Assembly (NCBI GenBank): GCA_027020665.1
Contig: JALUVJ010000070.1
Span: 1-48,954 of the forward strand
Direction of reading: 5' to 3'
DNA: 48,954 bases
Source: Nitrospira sp.
Lineage (GTDB): Bacteria > Nitrospirota > Nitrospiria > SBBL01 > JAADHI01
The position numbers and the translations under genes are program-made. Numbering within the stretch: position 1 is the stretch's first letter; each line of letters begins with the position of its first letter. Of the stretch, positions 25,202 through 34,369 are shown one piece after another. Below the pieces are notes generated by a model. That model was not told the origin of the DNA, searched no databases, and worked only from the letters and a program-made list of their open reading frames with translations.

Positions 25202-27142
25202 TCAAATCGAAAAGCGCAAAGAAAACCGGAAGCGCGCCCCCGGCGCGGGAAAGCCGAGGGCTTCTTCGTAAGCGGTATCGAATACGTTATCAACCGCGAC
25301 TGAAAAACGCCATTGCGGCGTCCACATCCAGGTCGCTCCGATATCGGCCCGCAGGTAGTCCTCTAAAGTCCGATTCCCGGTCGGGATTGAAGAATCATCT
25401 GTTTTTCCCACATAAAGCAGTGCCAAGTGGCTGCTGAGCTTCGGATGTGCTTTCCAGTGTATGTTGATTCCGCCGCGCCATCTGGGGCGATTGCGCAAGA
25501 CGGCAGGGCTGTTTTTGATCTTGGTTTCCGTGTAGGTTAAATGGCTGTTTGCCGACAAGCCTGTGCCGATTTTAAAATCCAGGCCGGCTTCCCCGCCTAA
25601 GCTGGTGACTTCGTTTTGGTTGACGAGGCGCGGCGGCGGGCCCTCGTCCAGATCGATTAAATTGAAAAAACGGTTGTGAAAAAAAACGCCGTCGAATGTG
25701 ATGCGCCCCGGAACCAAGCCCTGCCGAATTCCGATTTCGAAACTTTCGGAGGTCTCGGGCCGAAGGCCGGAATTGCCGACGATGGCGTTGCCCAGCGCAA
25801 AAAAACTCGGCAGCTTGAAGCCCTCGCCCCAACTGGTTTTCAGCGTCGTGTCCGTGGTGCCGATATGATAAGCGGCGCCGAGGCGCGGGCTGGCTTCGGC
25901 ATCGAAGCCTTCGGGGTCATCCATGCGCAGGCCGGCTGCGACGGTGAGTCCCGCCGCAAAACGGTACCGGGTTTCCAGAAAAGCGGCGTAATTTGCGCGA
26001 CTGATTTTATAATCGCTAGGTAGCGGAACGCCTGAAAAAAAGATCCGGTCGTCGCTTTGGCCTTGTTCGTATTGTGCCTCCGCGCCGAAACTGATCCGGA
26101 GGCTGGATGCGGGAGAGACGACATTGTTGATTAAAAAACGGCGGCGCCGAAAGCGGGTATCGCTGCGGTTGCGGGGAATGCCGAAGGGGTCGCGCAGCCC
26201 CGGTGCGACGCCGGGGGAGTCGTGTCTTTCGCGGCGTGCGAAAAAATCTGCCTGAATTTGATAATCCCAAATGCGGTTGAGCGTGTGGCCGTATGAGAGG
26301 CCGGTGCGCCATTCCGCGCTGTCCCGCCGGTCGGTCTTGCGCAAGACCGCGAATTGCGGCCCGCCGCTATCGTCCGGAAAGCGTTCACGGTCTTGTTTCC
26401 CGTAATAGGCGGTCCATTTCAGCCAACTGTGATTTGAGGGTTCGACGGTGATTTGTCCCTGAAGATTTGTGCCCTCAAACCGGCTGCCTGAAACCGGCGC
26501 GCCGTCATCCGCGTAGGAAAATTGCAAGGCATAAGCCGCCGCGCCCGCGGGACCGCGTGTGGAAAGACGCCCCAGCCTTGCCCCTTGCGTACCGGCTCCC
26601 AGTTCGGCGGCGGTTTCGGGATTTTGGCCGCCGCCGCGGGTGATGATATGGATGAGGCCGCCCATTGCATCCGAGCCGTAAACCGAGGAGAGCGGGCCGC
26701 GCACGATCTCGATACTTTCAATCTGCGCAGGGTCGGGCAAGGCAAAATCGAAGCCTCCGCCACGGCTGTCGGTGGGATCGTTCAGCTTGATGCCGTCCAT
26801 CATGACGACGGTGAAATTGGGGTCTGCCCCGCGCAGATAGACCGAACTGACGCCGCCGCGTCCGCCGTGCTGATCGATGTGCAGGCCGGGGGTTTGGCGC
26901 AGCAGGTCGATCATGTTTGCGGGTTGCCGGGCCGCGATGTCTTCTCGGGTGATGCGTGTGGTGCTTGAAGTGCTTTGGTCGGGGGAGGCCGGGATGCGTG
27001 AGGCGGAGACGATGAGGGGGTCTAAAACAAGGGTGTCCGGGTTTTCGGCCCAAAGCTTTTCGTCCGAAGAAGCAAAAAAAAGTGATGTGAAAAAGAGAAG
27101 CGTACGGCGGTGGAAAACCCCGCCTCTGAAAAAGGCATTCAT
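25202..27142 (-). CDS. TonB-dependent outer-membrane receptor, BtuB-like
   Basis: The 646-residue protein starts with a signal peptide, then a TonB-box-like DTLVLDPLIVSASRIP, a plug domain (MIDLLRQTPGLHIDQHGG; SVYLRGADPNFTVVMMDG; IESIEIVRGPLSSVYGSDAMGGLIHI) and a beta-barrel of about 500 residues ending ARFRFSLRFSI. This order and the plug motifs match vitamin B12/siderophore-type receptors of the BtuB group. It would import a scarce, bulky nutrient with energy from TonB. No cobalamin riboswitch or ABC transporter genes are next to it, so the ligand is open. The ribosome-binding site is weak (GGGAG 13 bases upstream). Confidence 0.9.
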   Translation of the reverse strand: MNAFFRGGVFHRRTLLFFTSLFFASSDEKLWAENPDTLVLDPLIVSASRIPASPDQSTSSTTRITREDIAARQPANMIDLLRQTPGLHIDQHGGRGGVSSVYLRGADPNFTVVMMDGIKLNDPTDSRGGGFDFALPDPAQIESIEIVRGPLSSVYGSDAMGGLIHIITRGGGQNPETAAELGAGTQGARLGRLSTRGPAGAAAYALQFSYADDGAPVSGSRFEGTNLQGQITVEPSNHSWLKWTAYYGKQDRERFPDDSGGPQFAVLRKTDRRDSAEWRTGLSYGHTLNRIWDYQIQADFFARRERHDSPGVAPGLRDPFGIPRNRSDTRFRRRRFLINNVVSPASSLRISFGAEAQYEQGQSDDRIFFSGVPLPSDYKISRANYAAFLETRYRFAAGLTVAAGLRMDDPEGFDAEASPRLGAAYHIGTTDTTLKTSWGEGFKLPSFFALGNAIVGNSGLRPETSESFEIGIRQGLVPGRITFDGVFFHNRFFNLIDLDEGPPPRLVNQNEVTSLGGEAGLDFKIGTGLSANSHLTYTETKIKNSPAVLRNRPRWRGGINIHWKAHPKLSSHLALLYVGKTDDSSIPTGNRTLEDYLRADIGATWMWTPQWRFSVAVDNVFDTAYEEALGFPAPGARFRFSLRFSI

Positions 27143-27230
27143 GCCTGAGGCGGAGCTCCCTTAAGATGCATTGCATCGCGGGGGCCAACATCTTCGGGAA
27201 AATACGTGGAAATTTTAATGTGATGCATTT

Positions 27231-27608
27231 TTATGCCTCCGATGCACGCTTCTTTTTCCTTGCGGCGGCGCGCAGTGCGGCGGCAAAGGCGCGCTTGCCC
27301 CAAAGTCGCATTTCGTTCACATCCTCCAGGCTTTCTTCCGGCGCCTGATAATAGGACATGGCAAAAACCTTCCCTTTTTTATCATAAGTAAATTGTTCCA
27401 AATTTAAGTCCTGAAAGGCTTTTTTGCTTTCGCGGTCTGCCTTGAAATAAAGTACGTCGTCGGCGATGAGGGCAAACATCAGATCCTGCAAAAAGAGCCC
27501 GTAGCCGCCAAACATCTTTCGGGCGCGCACGGGCCCGATGACCTGAAGCAGATCAAGTACGTGAGAGATGAAGGGGTGTTCAGAGTCTTTTGCGATGACT
27601 GGGTTCAT
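27231..27608 (-). CDS. TfoX N-terminal domain protein
   Basis: The 125-residue protein is a stand-alone TfoX_N domain: VRARKMFGGYGLFLQDLMFAL near residues 27-47, DVLYFKAD, and FAMSYYQAPEE. In enteric bacteria the full TfoX/Sxy protein controls competence genes, but short single-domain homologues like this occur widely with unknown role. The C-terminus is basic (RAAARKKKRASEA), which might bind nucleic acid. It lies between the TonB receptor and RNase HI with gaps of 88 and 296 bases, so it is probably its own unit. Confidence 0.88.
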   Translation of the reverse strand: MNPVIAKDSEHPFISHVLDLLQVIGPVRARKMFGGYGLFLQDLMFALIADDVLYFKADRESKKAFQDLNLEQFTYDKKGKVFAMSYYQAPEESLEDVNEMRLWGKRAFAAALRAAARKKKRASEA

Positions 27609-27730
27609 TTTTTTAGAGTATCCTTATTCAGGCGGTTTAAATTTATGCGGGCCCGCCCGGTTTTTCCAGAGCGTGCTTGCGGCGATGGCTGATTTTATTG
27701 CGAATCGGATTTTTGAGCAAGGGGGGGCGA

Positions 27731-27766
27731 CAAAAAAGAAGAACGGACGGCCCGAAGGCCGTCCGT
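27731..27766 (-). terminator. Strong intrinsic terminator downstream of RNase HI
   Basis: Read on the minus strand, ACGGACGGCC-TTCG-GGCCGTCCGT forms a perfect 10-bp stem capped by a C(UUCG)G tetraloop, followed by TCTTCTTTTTT. It lies about 140 bases after the RNase HI stop and before the TfoX-N gene. The rest of the 296-base gap 27609-27904 holds no credible gene. Confidence 0.85.
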
Positions 27767-27904
27767 ATCCAAGGTATTTTCCCGAATGCGGTTTATTGCC
27801 ATGAGTTGCGCTGCCGGTTTTTGTGGAGACCGGTTGATGCAATTTAAAAAATCCGCCGTTAATGCCTGCATTTTCAAAATTTGCCATATGCATCCATAAA
27901 AAAA

Positions 27905-28642
27905 CTATCCTGATCGGAACTGGAGGATTCTGGCGATGTCCGGCGGATCTTCATACCGGGAAAACTTGGATTTTTTCCGATCGATCGCAAAAACCGTCAT
28001 GCGGTCGGCGAGTTCGTTGCCTTCAATGCCGGCGTGGGCTTTGATGTGGGAAACCACCACCTCCATTTTTATTTTCTCATACAGGGCGTGGGTGTCCTGA
28101 ATTATCGCCAGGTTTTTGATTTCCCCCGTTTTTTTTGTCCATCCGCGCCTTTTCCAGTCATAGGCCCATACCGTGATGCAATTAATCGCATATTGCGAAT
28201 CACAGAGTATTTGGACTTTTGTGCCGCTGTCCATGTTTTTTTTTGCTGCGAGCAAGGCTTGATGCAGCGCATTGAGCTCTGCGGTATTATTTGTGCCCTT
28301 GGGATTGTAAAGACCGTACCAGAGTTCTGCCAAAATACCTTTTCGATAAATCGCGATGCCCGATCCCGATTTGCCGGGATTGGGCATCGCGGCGCCGTCA
28401 CAGTAAATCTGAACGTCAAAATTTTTGTTTGATAACGGGGCTTTTTCTGAGCCGCGTGCGGCAGCCGCATTTTTATTCACGCCGCCCCGTCCGGAGGCAT
28501 ACGCGGCTTCCGCCTCAGCACGTGTCGGGAAGGATTTGTACTTGGCCTGCGGAAAGTGATCGATTTGTTTTTTTGCAATCGACCAATCCGTGAAAATTCC
28601 GCGTTTACGGCCGACCCAGACCACATAGAATTTTTTGGGCAT
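27905..28642 (-). CDS. rnhA: Ribonuclease HI with N-terminal viroplasmin-like domain
   Basis: The 245-residue protein has a viroplasmin-like RNA/DNA-hybrid-binding domain at residues 1-50 (KKFYVVWVGRKRGIFTDWSI and KSFPTRAEAEAAYAS), a linker, and an RNase H domain. The catalytic acids are D82 in YCDGA, E122 in NTAELNAL, D148 in LCDSQYA and D213 in GNELAD, and H203 fits the usual histidine. It cuts RNA in RNA-DNA hybrids, removing primers and R-loops. The ATG at 28642 is chosen because AAGGAA sits in front of it and the domain begins there. An in-frame start at 28681 lacks support. It lies 71 bases behind lhr, possibly on the same transcript. Confidence 0.94.
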   Translation of the reverse strand: MPKKFYVVWVGRKRGIFTDWSIAKKQIDHFPQAKYKSFPTRAEAEAAYASGRGGVNKNAAAARGSEKAPLSNKNFDVQIYCDGAAMPNPGKSGSGIAIYRKGILAELWYGLYNPKGTNNTAELNALHQALLAAKKNMDSGTKVQILCDSQYAINCITVWAYDWKRRGWTKKTGEIKNLAIIQDTHALYEKIKMEVVVSHIKAHAGIEGNELADRMTVFAIDRKKSKFSRYEDPPDIARILQFRSG

Positions 28643-28713
28643 CTTGAATTCCTTCGTTTTTTGACGGAAGATGTGATTCACGCGCGCATGTATTGAAATC
28701 CGGGCGGCGGTTT

Positions 28714-31700
28714 TTATGCAGAGGAATTGCGCACCTTCTTCCTGGAAAACCGCATCAAGCCCTCCGAGACTTTTCCGGCCGTTTCATCATCAAGCCCGGG
28801 GTCAATCCAGGTTTCTTTGCCCTGCCGATGTCCGACATGTTTTCCTCCCAAATAAACGAGCACATTCGATGCCGAGGCTGCCACTTTCGGGCCGAGGCTG
28901 AGAATGCCGACCAGGTTTAGCGGATCGCTTGCGGAGACAAAAATCAGCTTGTCTTTTTCCGCTTTTCGTTCCTGCCTTAAAAGCGGCACGACTTCGGGCA
29001 GGGCAAACTGTTCGCCGCTTACACCTGTGATAAAACGGCCGCCCCGGATTTCACCGCGTGCTTCCAAGCGGCGATAGACGGGCAGCAGGTTTCGCCAAGG
29101 CGGTGCTGCAGATTCTCGGGCAAGCAGGTCACGAAAGAAGACGCCGTAACGTTCCAGCAATTGCCGGGCCCATCGTTCATCGGCCCCGGGCGGCACATTG
29201 CCATCCGGCCTGTGCATGAGCGCCCAACGGCCCTTGCTTTTGTCGGGAACGGGAGTCCGGCCGCCCCAAAAGCGTTTCGCGCGCTTTTGCAAATAACCCG
29301 TCGCGCTCTTTTTTGATTTGGTGAGGGCACGAACGGCGTCGAAGCCGTCGCCGCTGATCTGCCCCGCTGCGACCAATTCCCACAGCGTGCGCTCAAGCTG
29401 TGTCGGCAGCAGTTTTGCCTTTGCTTGCAATTCGCTGAAAAAAAGGGCGCCCCGGGTTTTCAAAATTGCAAGCACGGCTTCTGCGTCACCGCTCATCTTT
29501 TTTGAGGCATGCTCCGGAACGATCCCGTTTGAGCGCAGCCAGCCGAGGTCTTCCCGCAACATCAGCGAAATCGGCAGGGTGCGGCTTGCGTTGTTGCGCG
29601 TTCCGGTTTTGACGCGGCCCCAGGTCAGATCGCCCGCGTGCGTGTATTCGTCCAGCCAGGCACTTTTGTAATCGGAAATCCGCGCCGGCAGGATGTGCCC
29701 TTCCCAAACTCCGGCGGGTATTTCAAAACCCTGTAGTTTTGAGATGATTTCAAGCACGGATTCACGGCCGTGACGCTGCGTGGCCTTTGTAAGATGCTGC
29801 CATTCGAGCAGAAAGGCCTGCAGGTTTTCCGGCGTCACGGGTGCCATCTGACGTCGCAAACTGTTGAGCGTGAGACGGTGCATGCGCGCCAAGAGATGCC
29901 GGGCGCAATATTCCCGTGCCTCAGCCGTTTTTCCGGCGTCACAGGGGGAATAAGTGAAGCGGCCCCGCAAAACCGCGCCCTCTCCTTCCAGAGCGTCCAG
30001 CGCGGCTTGCACGTGATTGATCTTCAAAACAAGTCGGTCGGAAAGGGCGGTGGCAGTGGTCGGGCCGATCAATTCAATGCGGCCGCGGACGAGGGCGACG
30101 CAGGCTTCGGCCGATTCCCATTCCGTTTGAGTGCCGGGGGGAAAAACGGGTTCGCATTCAAGGGAAAGATCCGGTCGCACGCGTTGCACCAGGGGCCATT
30201 TTTCAGTGGCGATCCAATAGGCCTTTCCTGCCGGATTTTTCGCCTCGACCGCCCGCCCGGTTTGCCGCAATGTCTTAAACCGGTGATTCCATCGCAGGCC
30301 CCTCGGTTCCCCGGGAAAAGCGGGTGAACGGGCGTGGGCTTCTGCTTCGGGCAGCAGTCCGATGGAAAGCAGCAAGTCGTGTAACTCGTCTGCGTCGCGG
30401 ATGCGCGGCCAGGCCTCATTGCAGACTTGCCGGACGGCCTCCGGATCAAGGCGCCCCAAATCGCGCAGCGATTCCACCGAAAGCGTGCGGCGCGTGGCGA
30501 CGGCACGCGCGCGGCGTTCTTCAAGCGGCGCGCCGTCCAAGAAGGCGTAGGGCTGGGCATTCAATAGTTGATAGGAAAAAGGCGAGGGCTCGCGCGTATC
30601 GATGCAGGTGACTGCGATTTTTTTCGAGACGATGTCTTCGATAAAGGCCAGCCAGGCCTCAACATCCATTGCTTCGTGCAGCACGTCGTCGACGGTTTGC
30701 CGCACGAGCGGCTGATCCGGAATATCCAGATTTCCCGCATAAGTGCCGTTATCGGGGCAGGCGGTCAGGGCCGGAAAGACCTTTGTGAGTAGGTCGTCCG
30801 CCCGGAAACGTTGCAGGGGCGGGGGGGTGCGTTTGCCGCCGTGCTGCCGCAGCACGACGAGCGCGCGTGTTGTATTCCATCGCCAGCGGTTTTGAAAGAA
30901 AGGAGAAGGCAGCAAGGCCTGCTCCAGCATGGCTTTTGCGTTGTCGGGCCGGATCATTTTCACAATATCCTCGAGCGCAAAACCCTGTTGCGGGCCGAGG
31001 GAAAGCACAAGGCCGTTGTCGTCCGCGCTGGCTTGCAACTCAAAATCAAAACGGCGGCAGAAGCGTTTTCGGAGCGCGAGGCCGTAGGCCCGGTTTACCC
31101 GTCCGCCCAAGGGCGCGTGGATGACCACTTGCATACCGCCCGATTCGTCAAAAAAGCGTTCAAAGAGAATGTGCCGCGCAGTGGGGATGATGCCGGTTGC
31201 CACCCGCTGGGCGGTCAGATAGTGCACGCAGTTTTCGGCGTTTGATTCCGAAAGCACGGCTTCGCCCGTTAGCCACTGTACTGCGGCTTGCGGATCATGC
31301 AGCTTTTGCGCGAGGGCCGTGCGCAAATCCGAAACTTCTTGAGACAGTGCCGCCGTGCGGGACGGGGCTTCGCCGCGCCAAAAGGGGATGGTGGGCGCGG
31401 CCCCGCAAGCATCGCGCACGATGACTTCGCCGGCGCGTACCTGCTGAATCCGCCAGGATGTATTGCCGAGCAGGAAGACATCGCCCGCGAGGCTCTCGAC
31501 GGCAAAATCTTCATCGACGGAGCCGACGGTCACGCCTTCGGGTTCGGCTACCACGCGGTAATCGGCCAGATCCGGAATGGCGCCGCCGGAGGTCGCGGCG
31601 GCGATGCGTGCCCCGCGCCGGGCTTTCAATCGCCCTTGAATTTTGTCCCGGTACAGGTGCGCGCCCTTGCGGCCGGTGCCGGACGGAATGCCCTCGCTCA

Positions 31701-33072
31701 ACATGGTGAGCAGGGATTCAAAATCGGTCTTGGAAAGATCGCCGTAAGGAAAGGCTTTTTTGATTTGCGCGAAGAGGGCGGCTTCGTCCCATGCCTCGGC
31801 GGCGCACATGGCGACGATTTGCTGGGCGAGGATGTCCAGCGGACCCTTGGGGATGAGCGTTTGATCCAGTCTTCCGGCCCGGACGGCGCGGATGAGGGCG
31901 ATGGATTCGAGCAATTCGTCGCGCGTGAGGGCGAAGAGACGGCCTTTCGGGGTTTTTCCGAGGGCGTGGCCGGAGCGGCCGATGCGCTGCAAAAAGGTGG
32001 CGACGGCACGCGGACTGCCGATTTGGATCACGAGGTCGATGTAGCCGATGTCGATGCCTAATTCTAAGGACGCTGTGGCTACGACGGCTTTGAGTTCGCC
32101 GGCTTTGAGGCGTTTTTCCGCCGACAGCCGGGTTTTTTTTGAGAGGCTGCCGTGGTGCGAGCTGATGTGTTCTTCCCCGATCAATTCCGAAAGGTTGTGT
32201 GTGACGCGTTCGGACAAACGGCGGGTGTTCACAAAAATGAGCGTGCTGCGGTGTTGTCCAATCAAGGCGGCGATTTGTTCGTAAACCTCTTTCCATTGTG
32301 CGTTTGAGCAGATCGCGGCGAGCGGGGTGCGCGGGCTTTCAATGGCCAGGTCGAGTTTGCGTAGGTGTCCGGTATCGATGAGGGCGCAGCGGGCTTGTCC
32401 CGCCGCGTCGATGCGGTCCGCGCCAACGAGGAATCGCGCCATTGTTTCAATGGGTTTTTGCGTGGCCGAAAGCCCGATGCGCACGGGCCGTTTTTCACTA
32501 AGGGCGTCCAAGCGTGTCAAAGAAAGGGAGAGATGCGCGCCGCGTTTATCGCGCGCGACGGCGTGAATTTCATCCACAATCACGGTTTCGATGCCGGTGA
32601 GCAATGCCCGGCTCTTTGCCGCGGTGAGCAGCAGGTAGAGTGATTCCGGGGTGGTGATGAGAATGTGCGGGGGATTTTTCAGCATGGCGCGGCGTTCGTT
32701 TGGGGGGGTGTCTCCGGTGCGCACGGACACGCGGATTTCAGGGACGGTGATGCCCGCCTCCGCCGCAAGCGCGGCGATTTCTTCAAGCGGTGTTTGCAAA
32801 TTGCGCTGCACGTCGTTACCCAAAGCCTTGAGCGGGGAAACATAGAGTACGCGCGGCCGGCCCGTAAGCCGCCCGGAAAGACCGTCGCGAAACAGGCGGT
32901 CGAGGCAGGCGAGAAAGGCGGCGAGGGTTTTCCCCGATCCCGTCGGGGCGGTGATGAGCGTGTCCCGGTTTTTTAAGATGGCGGGCCAGCCCCGGGCCTG
33001 GGCCGCGGTGGGTGTGCCGAAACGGCGCGTGAACCACTTTTCAATAACGGGATGAAAGGATGAAAGGAGCAT
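28714..33072 (-). CDS. lhr: Lhr-type large superfamily 2 helicase
   Basis: The 1452-residue protein has the helicase core in its first 850 residues and a long C-terminal region, as in Lhr. Walker A is APTGSGKTLAAFLA, Walker B is VDEIHAVARDKRG, followed by SATQKP, LIFVNTRRLSERV, ASLELGIDIGYIDLV and QRIGRSGHALG. Lhr enzymes are 3'-5' DNA/RNA-DNA helicases implicated in repair. The ATG is at 33072. A TATAAT lies only six bases upstream, and no ribosome-binding site is seen, so the transcript may be leaderless. The adjacent RNase HI gene suggests cooperation on hybrids. Shortened relatives exist, but this one is full length. Confidence 0.93.
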   Translation of the reverse strand: MLLSSFHPVIEKWFTRRFGTPTAAQARGWPAILKNRDTLITAPTGSGKTLAAFLACLDRLFRDGLSGRLTGRPRVLYVSPLKALGNDVQRNLQTPLEEIAALAAEAGITVPEIRVSVRTGDTPPNERRAMLKNPPHILITTPESLYLLLTAAKSRALLTGIETVIVDEIHAVARDKRGAHLSLSLTRLDALSEKRPVRIGLSATQKPIETMARFLVGADRIDAAGQARCALIDTGHLRKLDLAIESPRTPLAAICSNAQWKEVYEQIAALIGQHRSTLIFVNTRRLSERVTHNLSELIGEEHISSHHGSLSKKTRLSAEKRLKAGELKAVVATASLELGIDIGYIDLVIQIGSPRAVATFLQRIGRSGHALGKTPKGRLFALTRDELLESIALIRAVRAGRLDQTLIPKGPLDILAQQIVAMCAAEAWDEAALFAQIKKAFPYGDLSKTDFESLLTMLSEGIPSGTGRKGAHLYRDKIQGRLKARRGARIAAATSGGAIPDLADYRVVAEPEGVTVGSVDEDFAVESLAGDVFLLGNTSWRIQQVRAGEVIVRDACGAAPTIPFWRGEAPSRTAALSQEVSDLRTALAQKLHDPQAAVQWLTGEAVLSESNAENCVHYLTAQRVATGIIPTARHILFERFFDESGGMQVVIHAPLGGRVNRAYGLALRKRFCRRFDFELQASADDNGLVLSLGPQQGFALEDIVKMIRPDNAKAMLEQALLPSPFFQNRWRWNTTRALVVLRQHGGKRTPPPLQRFRADDLLTKVFPALTACPDNGTYAGNLDIPDQPLVRQTVDDVLHEAMDVEAWLAFIEDIVSKKIAVTCIDTREPSPFSYQLLNAQPYAFLDGAPLEERRARAVATRRTLSVESLRDLGRLDPEAVRQVCNEAWPRIRDADELHDLLLSIGLLPEAEAHARSPAFPGEPRGLRWNHRFKTLRQTGRAVEAKNPAGKAYWIATEKWPLVQRVRPDLSLECEPVFPPGTQTEWESAEACVALVRGRIELIGPTTATALSDRLVLKINHVQAALDALEGEGAVLRGRFTYSPCDAGKTAEAREYCARHLLARMHRLTLNSLRRQMAPVTPENLQAFLLEWQHLTKATQRHGRESVLEIISKLQGFEIPAGVWEGHILPARISDYKSAWLDEYTHAGDLTWGRVKTGTRNNASRTLPISLMLREDLGWLRSNGIVPEHASKKMSGDAEAVLAILKTRGALFFSELQAKAKLLPTQLERTLWELVAAGQISGDGFDAVRALTKSKKSATGYLQKRAKRFWGGRTPVPDKSKGRWALMHRPDGNVPPGADERWARQLLERYGVFFRDLLARESAAPPWRNLLPVYRRLEARGEIRGGRFITGVSGEQFALPEVVPLLRQERKAEKDKLIFVSASDPLNLVGILSLGPKVAASASNVLVYLGGKHVGHRQGKETWIDPGLDDETAGKVSEGLMRFSRKKVRNSSA

Positions 33073-33078
33073 GTGTCG

Positions 33079-33084
33079 ATTATA
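33079..33084 (-). promoter_or_regulatory. Consensus -10 box immediately upstream of lhr
   Basis: TATAAT on the minus strand lies at 33084-33079, six bases before the lhr ATG at 33072. Transcription from it would begin at or near the start codon. No good -35 is visible (pyrimidine-rich spacer). Confidence 0.4.
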
Positions 33085-33108
33085 AGAAAAAAGAGGGGCC
33101 GGGGAAAC

Positions 33109-33282
33109 AGAGAATCCGCGTGTCCTTTACACGTCCGGATGCCGGACATCGGCGTGACGTCCTTGCCACGATTGAGCCCTTGGGATACATTTGATTTGAT
33201 GGGGCCAGACCGCCGACAGATAAAAATCCGTTGCGCGCCTTGTCCACATTACACTTGTCCACATTACAATAGAGAATCCGCG
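33109..33282 (+). repeat. 12-base direct repeats flanking a 150-base intergenic block
   Basis: AGAGAATCCGCG occurs at 33109-33120 and 33271-33282. The block between them includes a short inverted repeat (GTCCGGATGCCGGAC) and the tandem 15-base repeat listed separately. It lies between the divergent lhr and histidine kinase genes. I see no open reading frame with family resemblance in it. Confidence 0.7.
33239..33268 (+). repeat. Tandem duplication of a 15-base unit upstream of the histidine kinase
   Basis: CTTGTCCACATTACA is repeated head to tail at 33239-33253 and 33254-33268. The end of the second copy forms TACAAT (33265-33270), a possible -10 box, with TTGTCC at 33240 as a poorly spaced (19 bases) -35. 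The units could be binding sites for a regulator of the histidine kinase gene. Confidence 0.75.
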
Positions 33283-33294
33283 GACTTTTTTAAA

Positions 33295-34335
33295 ATGAAT
33301 CCTGAAGCGGCTGCGCCTAAAAACGACAATCTTTTGATGCTCGGCACACTCTGTATTGTTTTTGCGGTTGCGATTTTTTTGTTGGATATTTCCACGCCCG
33401 GCGGTGTGGCCGGCGGCGTGCCTTATGTCATCCTGATTTTAATTTCCCTCTGGTCTACACGAAAAAGTTTTACGCTCATGACGGCGCTGGTCGCGACGCT
33501 TTTGAACGGGCTGGGTTTTTTTATGTCTTCTCAAGCGGGTGCCTTGTCGATTGAGATCTCAAATCGCGTGCTTGCGGTGTTTGTGATTTGGGTGACCACA
33601 CTGCTTGCCGGATATTATAAGAAGACGGCTTTTGAGCGTGAGCGGCTTATCAATGATTTAAGTCATTTAAATAAGGAGTTAAACGAATTTACGTATGTGG
33701 TTTCACACGATTTAAAGGCACCGCTTAGGGCGATTCGTAATTATTCGGATTTTTTGCAAAAGGATCTTAAGGGGAAATTGGAGGAAGATCAGGCCTTGTA
33801 TCTTGAGGGTTTGAACGAGGCGGTTTGCCAAAGTGAATGTTTTTTGGAAGATCTCTTGCAGCTTTCCCGCATCGGCAGACAGAAAGTAAGCTTGCAGCAG
33901 ATTGATCTTGCGGCATTTCTTAAAAATCTTATCGACGGTTTGGCGCTGCCGAAGGAATGCGAGGTTGTGATGCCGAAAAACGGGCCCAGGATTTTGGCGG
34001 AACCGACTTTGCTCCGGCAAATTTTTCAAAACCTGATTACCAATGCCGTGAAATATAACAAGGCGCTAAAAAAACGGATCGAATTCGGGTGGAACGGAAA
34101 AGGGAAAAAGGTGCTTCAAATTTTTGTGAAAGACAACGGCATTGGCATTGCGCCCCGGTTTTTTGAAAAGATTTTTCAGCCCTTTCAACGCTTGCACTCC
34201 GATGAGGAATATGAGGGCACGGGCATCGGCCTTGCGACGGTTATGAAAGCGGCGGCGAAACTGGGATGGGCGGTGCGTGTGGAATCCGCGCCGAACGCGG
34301 GCAGCACTTTTTTTATTACGATTCCAAAAAATTGA
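33295..34335 (+). CDS. Membrane sensor histidine kinase
   Basis: The 346-residue protein has four predicted membrane helices in residues 13-105 with almost no periplasmic loop (the segment LDISTPGGVAGGVPYV joins two of them), a short linker, then a HisKA domain with H138 in TYVVSHDLKAPLRAI, and a HATPase domain (NLITNAVKYNKA; VKDNGIGI; EGTGIGLATV; AGSTFFITIP). The kinase region resembles the phytochrome-type kinases that pair with Rcp1-like regulators. The ATG at 33295 is used because upstream in-frame codons cross the repeat region. The gene for a matching single-domain regulator starts 34 bases later. The signal may be membrane-embedded, and is unknown. Confidence 0.9.
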   Translation: MNPEAAAPKNDNLLMLGTLCIVFAVAIFLLDISTPGGVAGGVPYVILILISLWSTRKSFTLMTALVATLLNGLGFFMSSQAGALSIEISNRVLAVFVIWVTTLLAGYYKKTAFERERLINDLSHLNKELNEFTYVVSHDLKAPLRAIRNYSDFLQKDLKGKLEEDQALYLEGLNEAVCQSECFLEDLLQLSRIGRQKVSLQQIDLAAFLKNLIDGLALPKECEVVMPKNGPRILAEPTLLRQIFQNLITNAVKYNKALKKRIEFGWNGKGKKVLQIFVKDNGIGIAPRFFEKIFQPFQRLHSDEEYEGTGIGLATVMKAAAKLGWAVRVESAPNAGSTFFITIPKN

Positions 34336-34369
34336 ATTGTCAAACAAAAATACAAAGAGGAGCAAACGC

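Noticed and set aside
27143-27230. Cobalamin riboswitch upstream of the BtuB-like receptor
   Set aside because: Only 88 bases to the next gene, and no B12-box-like sequence could be seen.
27624-27893. Minus-strand 89-codon frame between RNase HI and the TfoX-N gene
   Set aside because: It reads through the perfect terminator hairpin and has low-complexity sequence, so it is not a gene.
31288-32061. Plus-strand 257-codon frame inside lhr
   Set aside because: It is antisense to conserved helicase motifs and has no recognisable domain.
33239-33268. Tandem 15-base repeat considered as a CRISPR fragment
   Set aside because: Two adjoining copies with no spacers and no cas genes. It is a simple tandem duplication.
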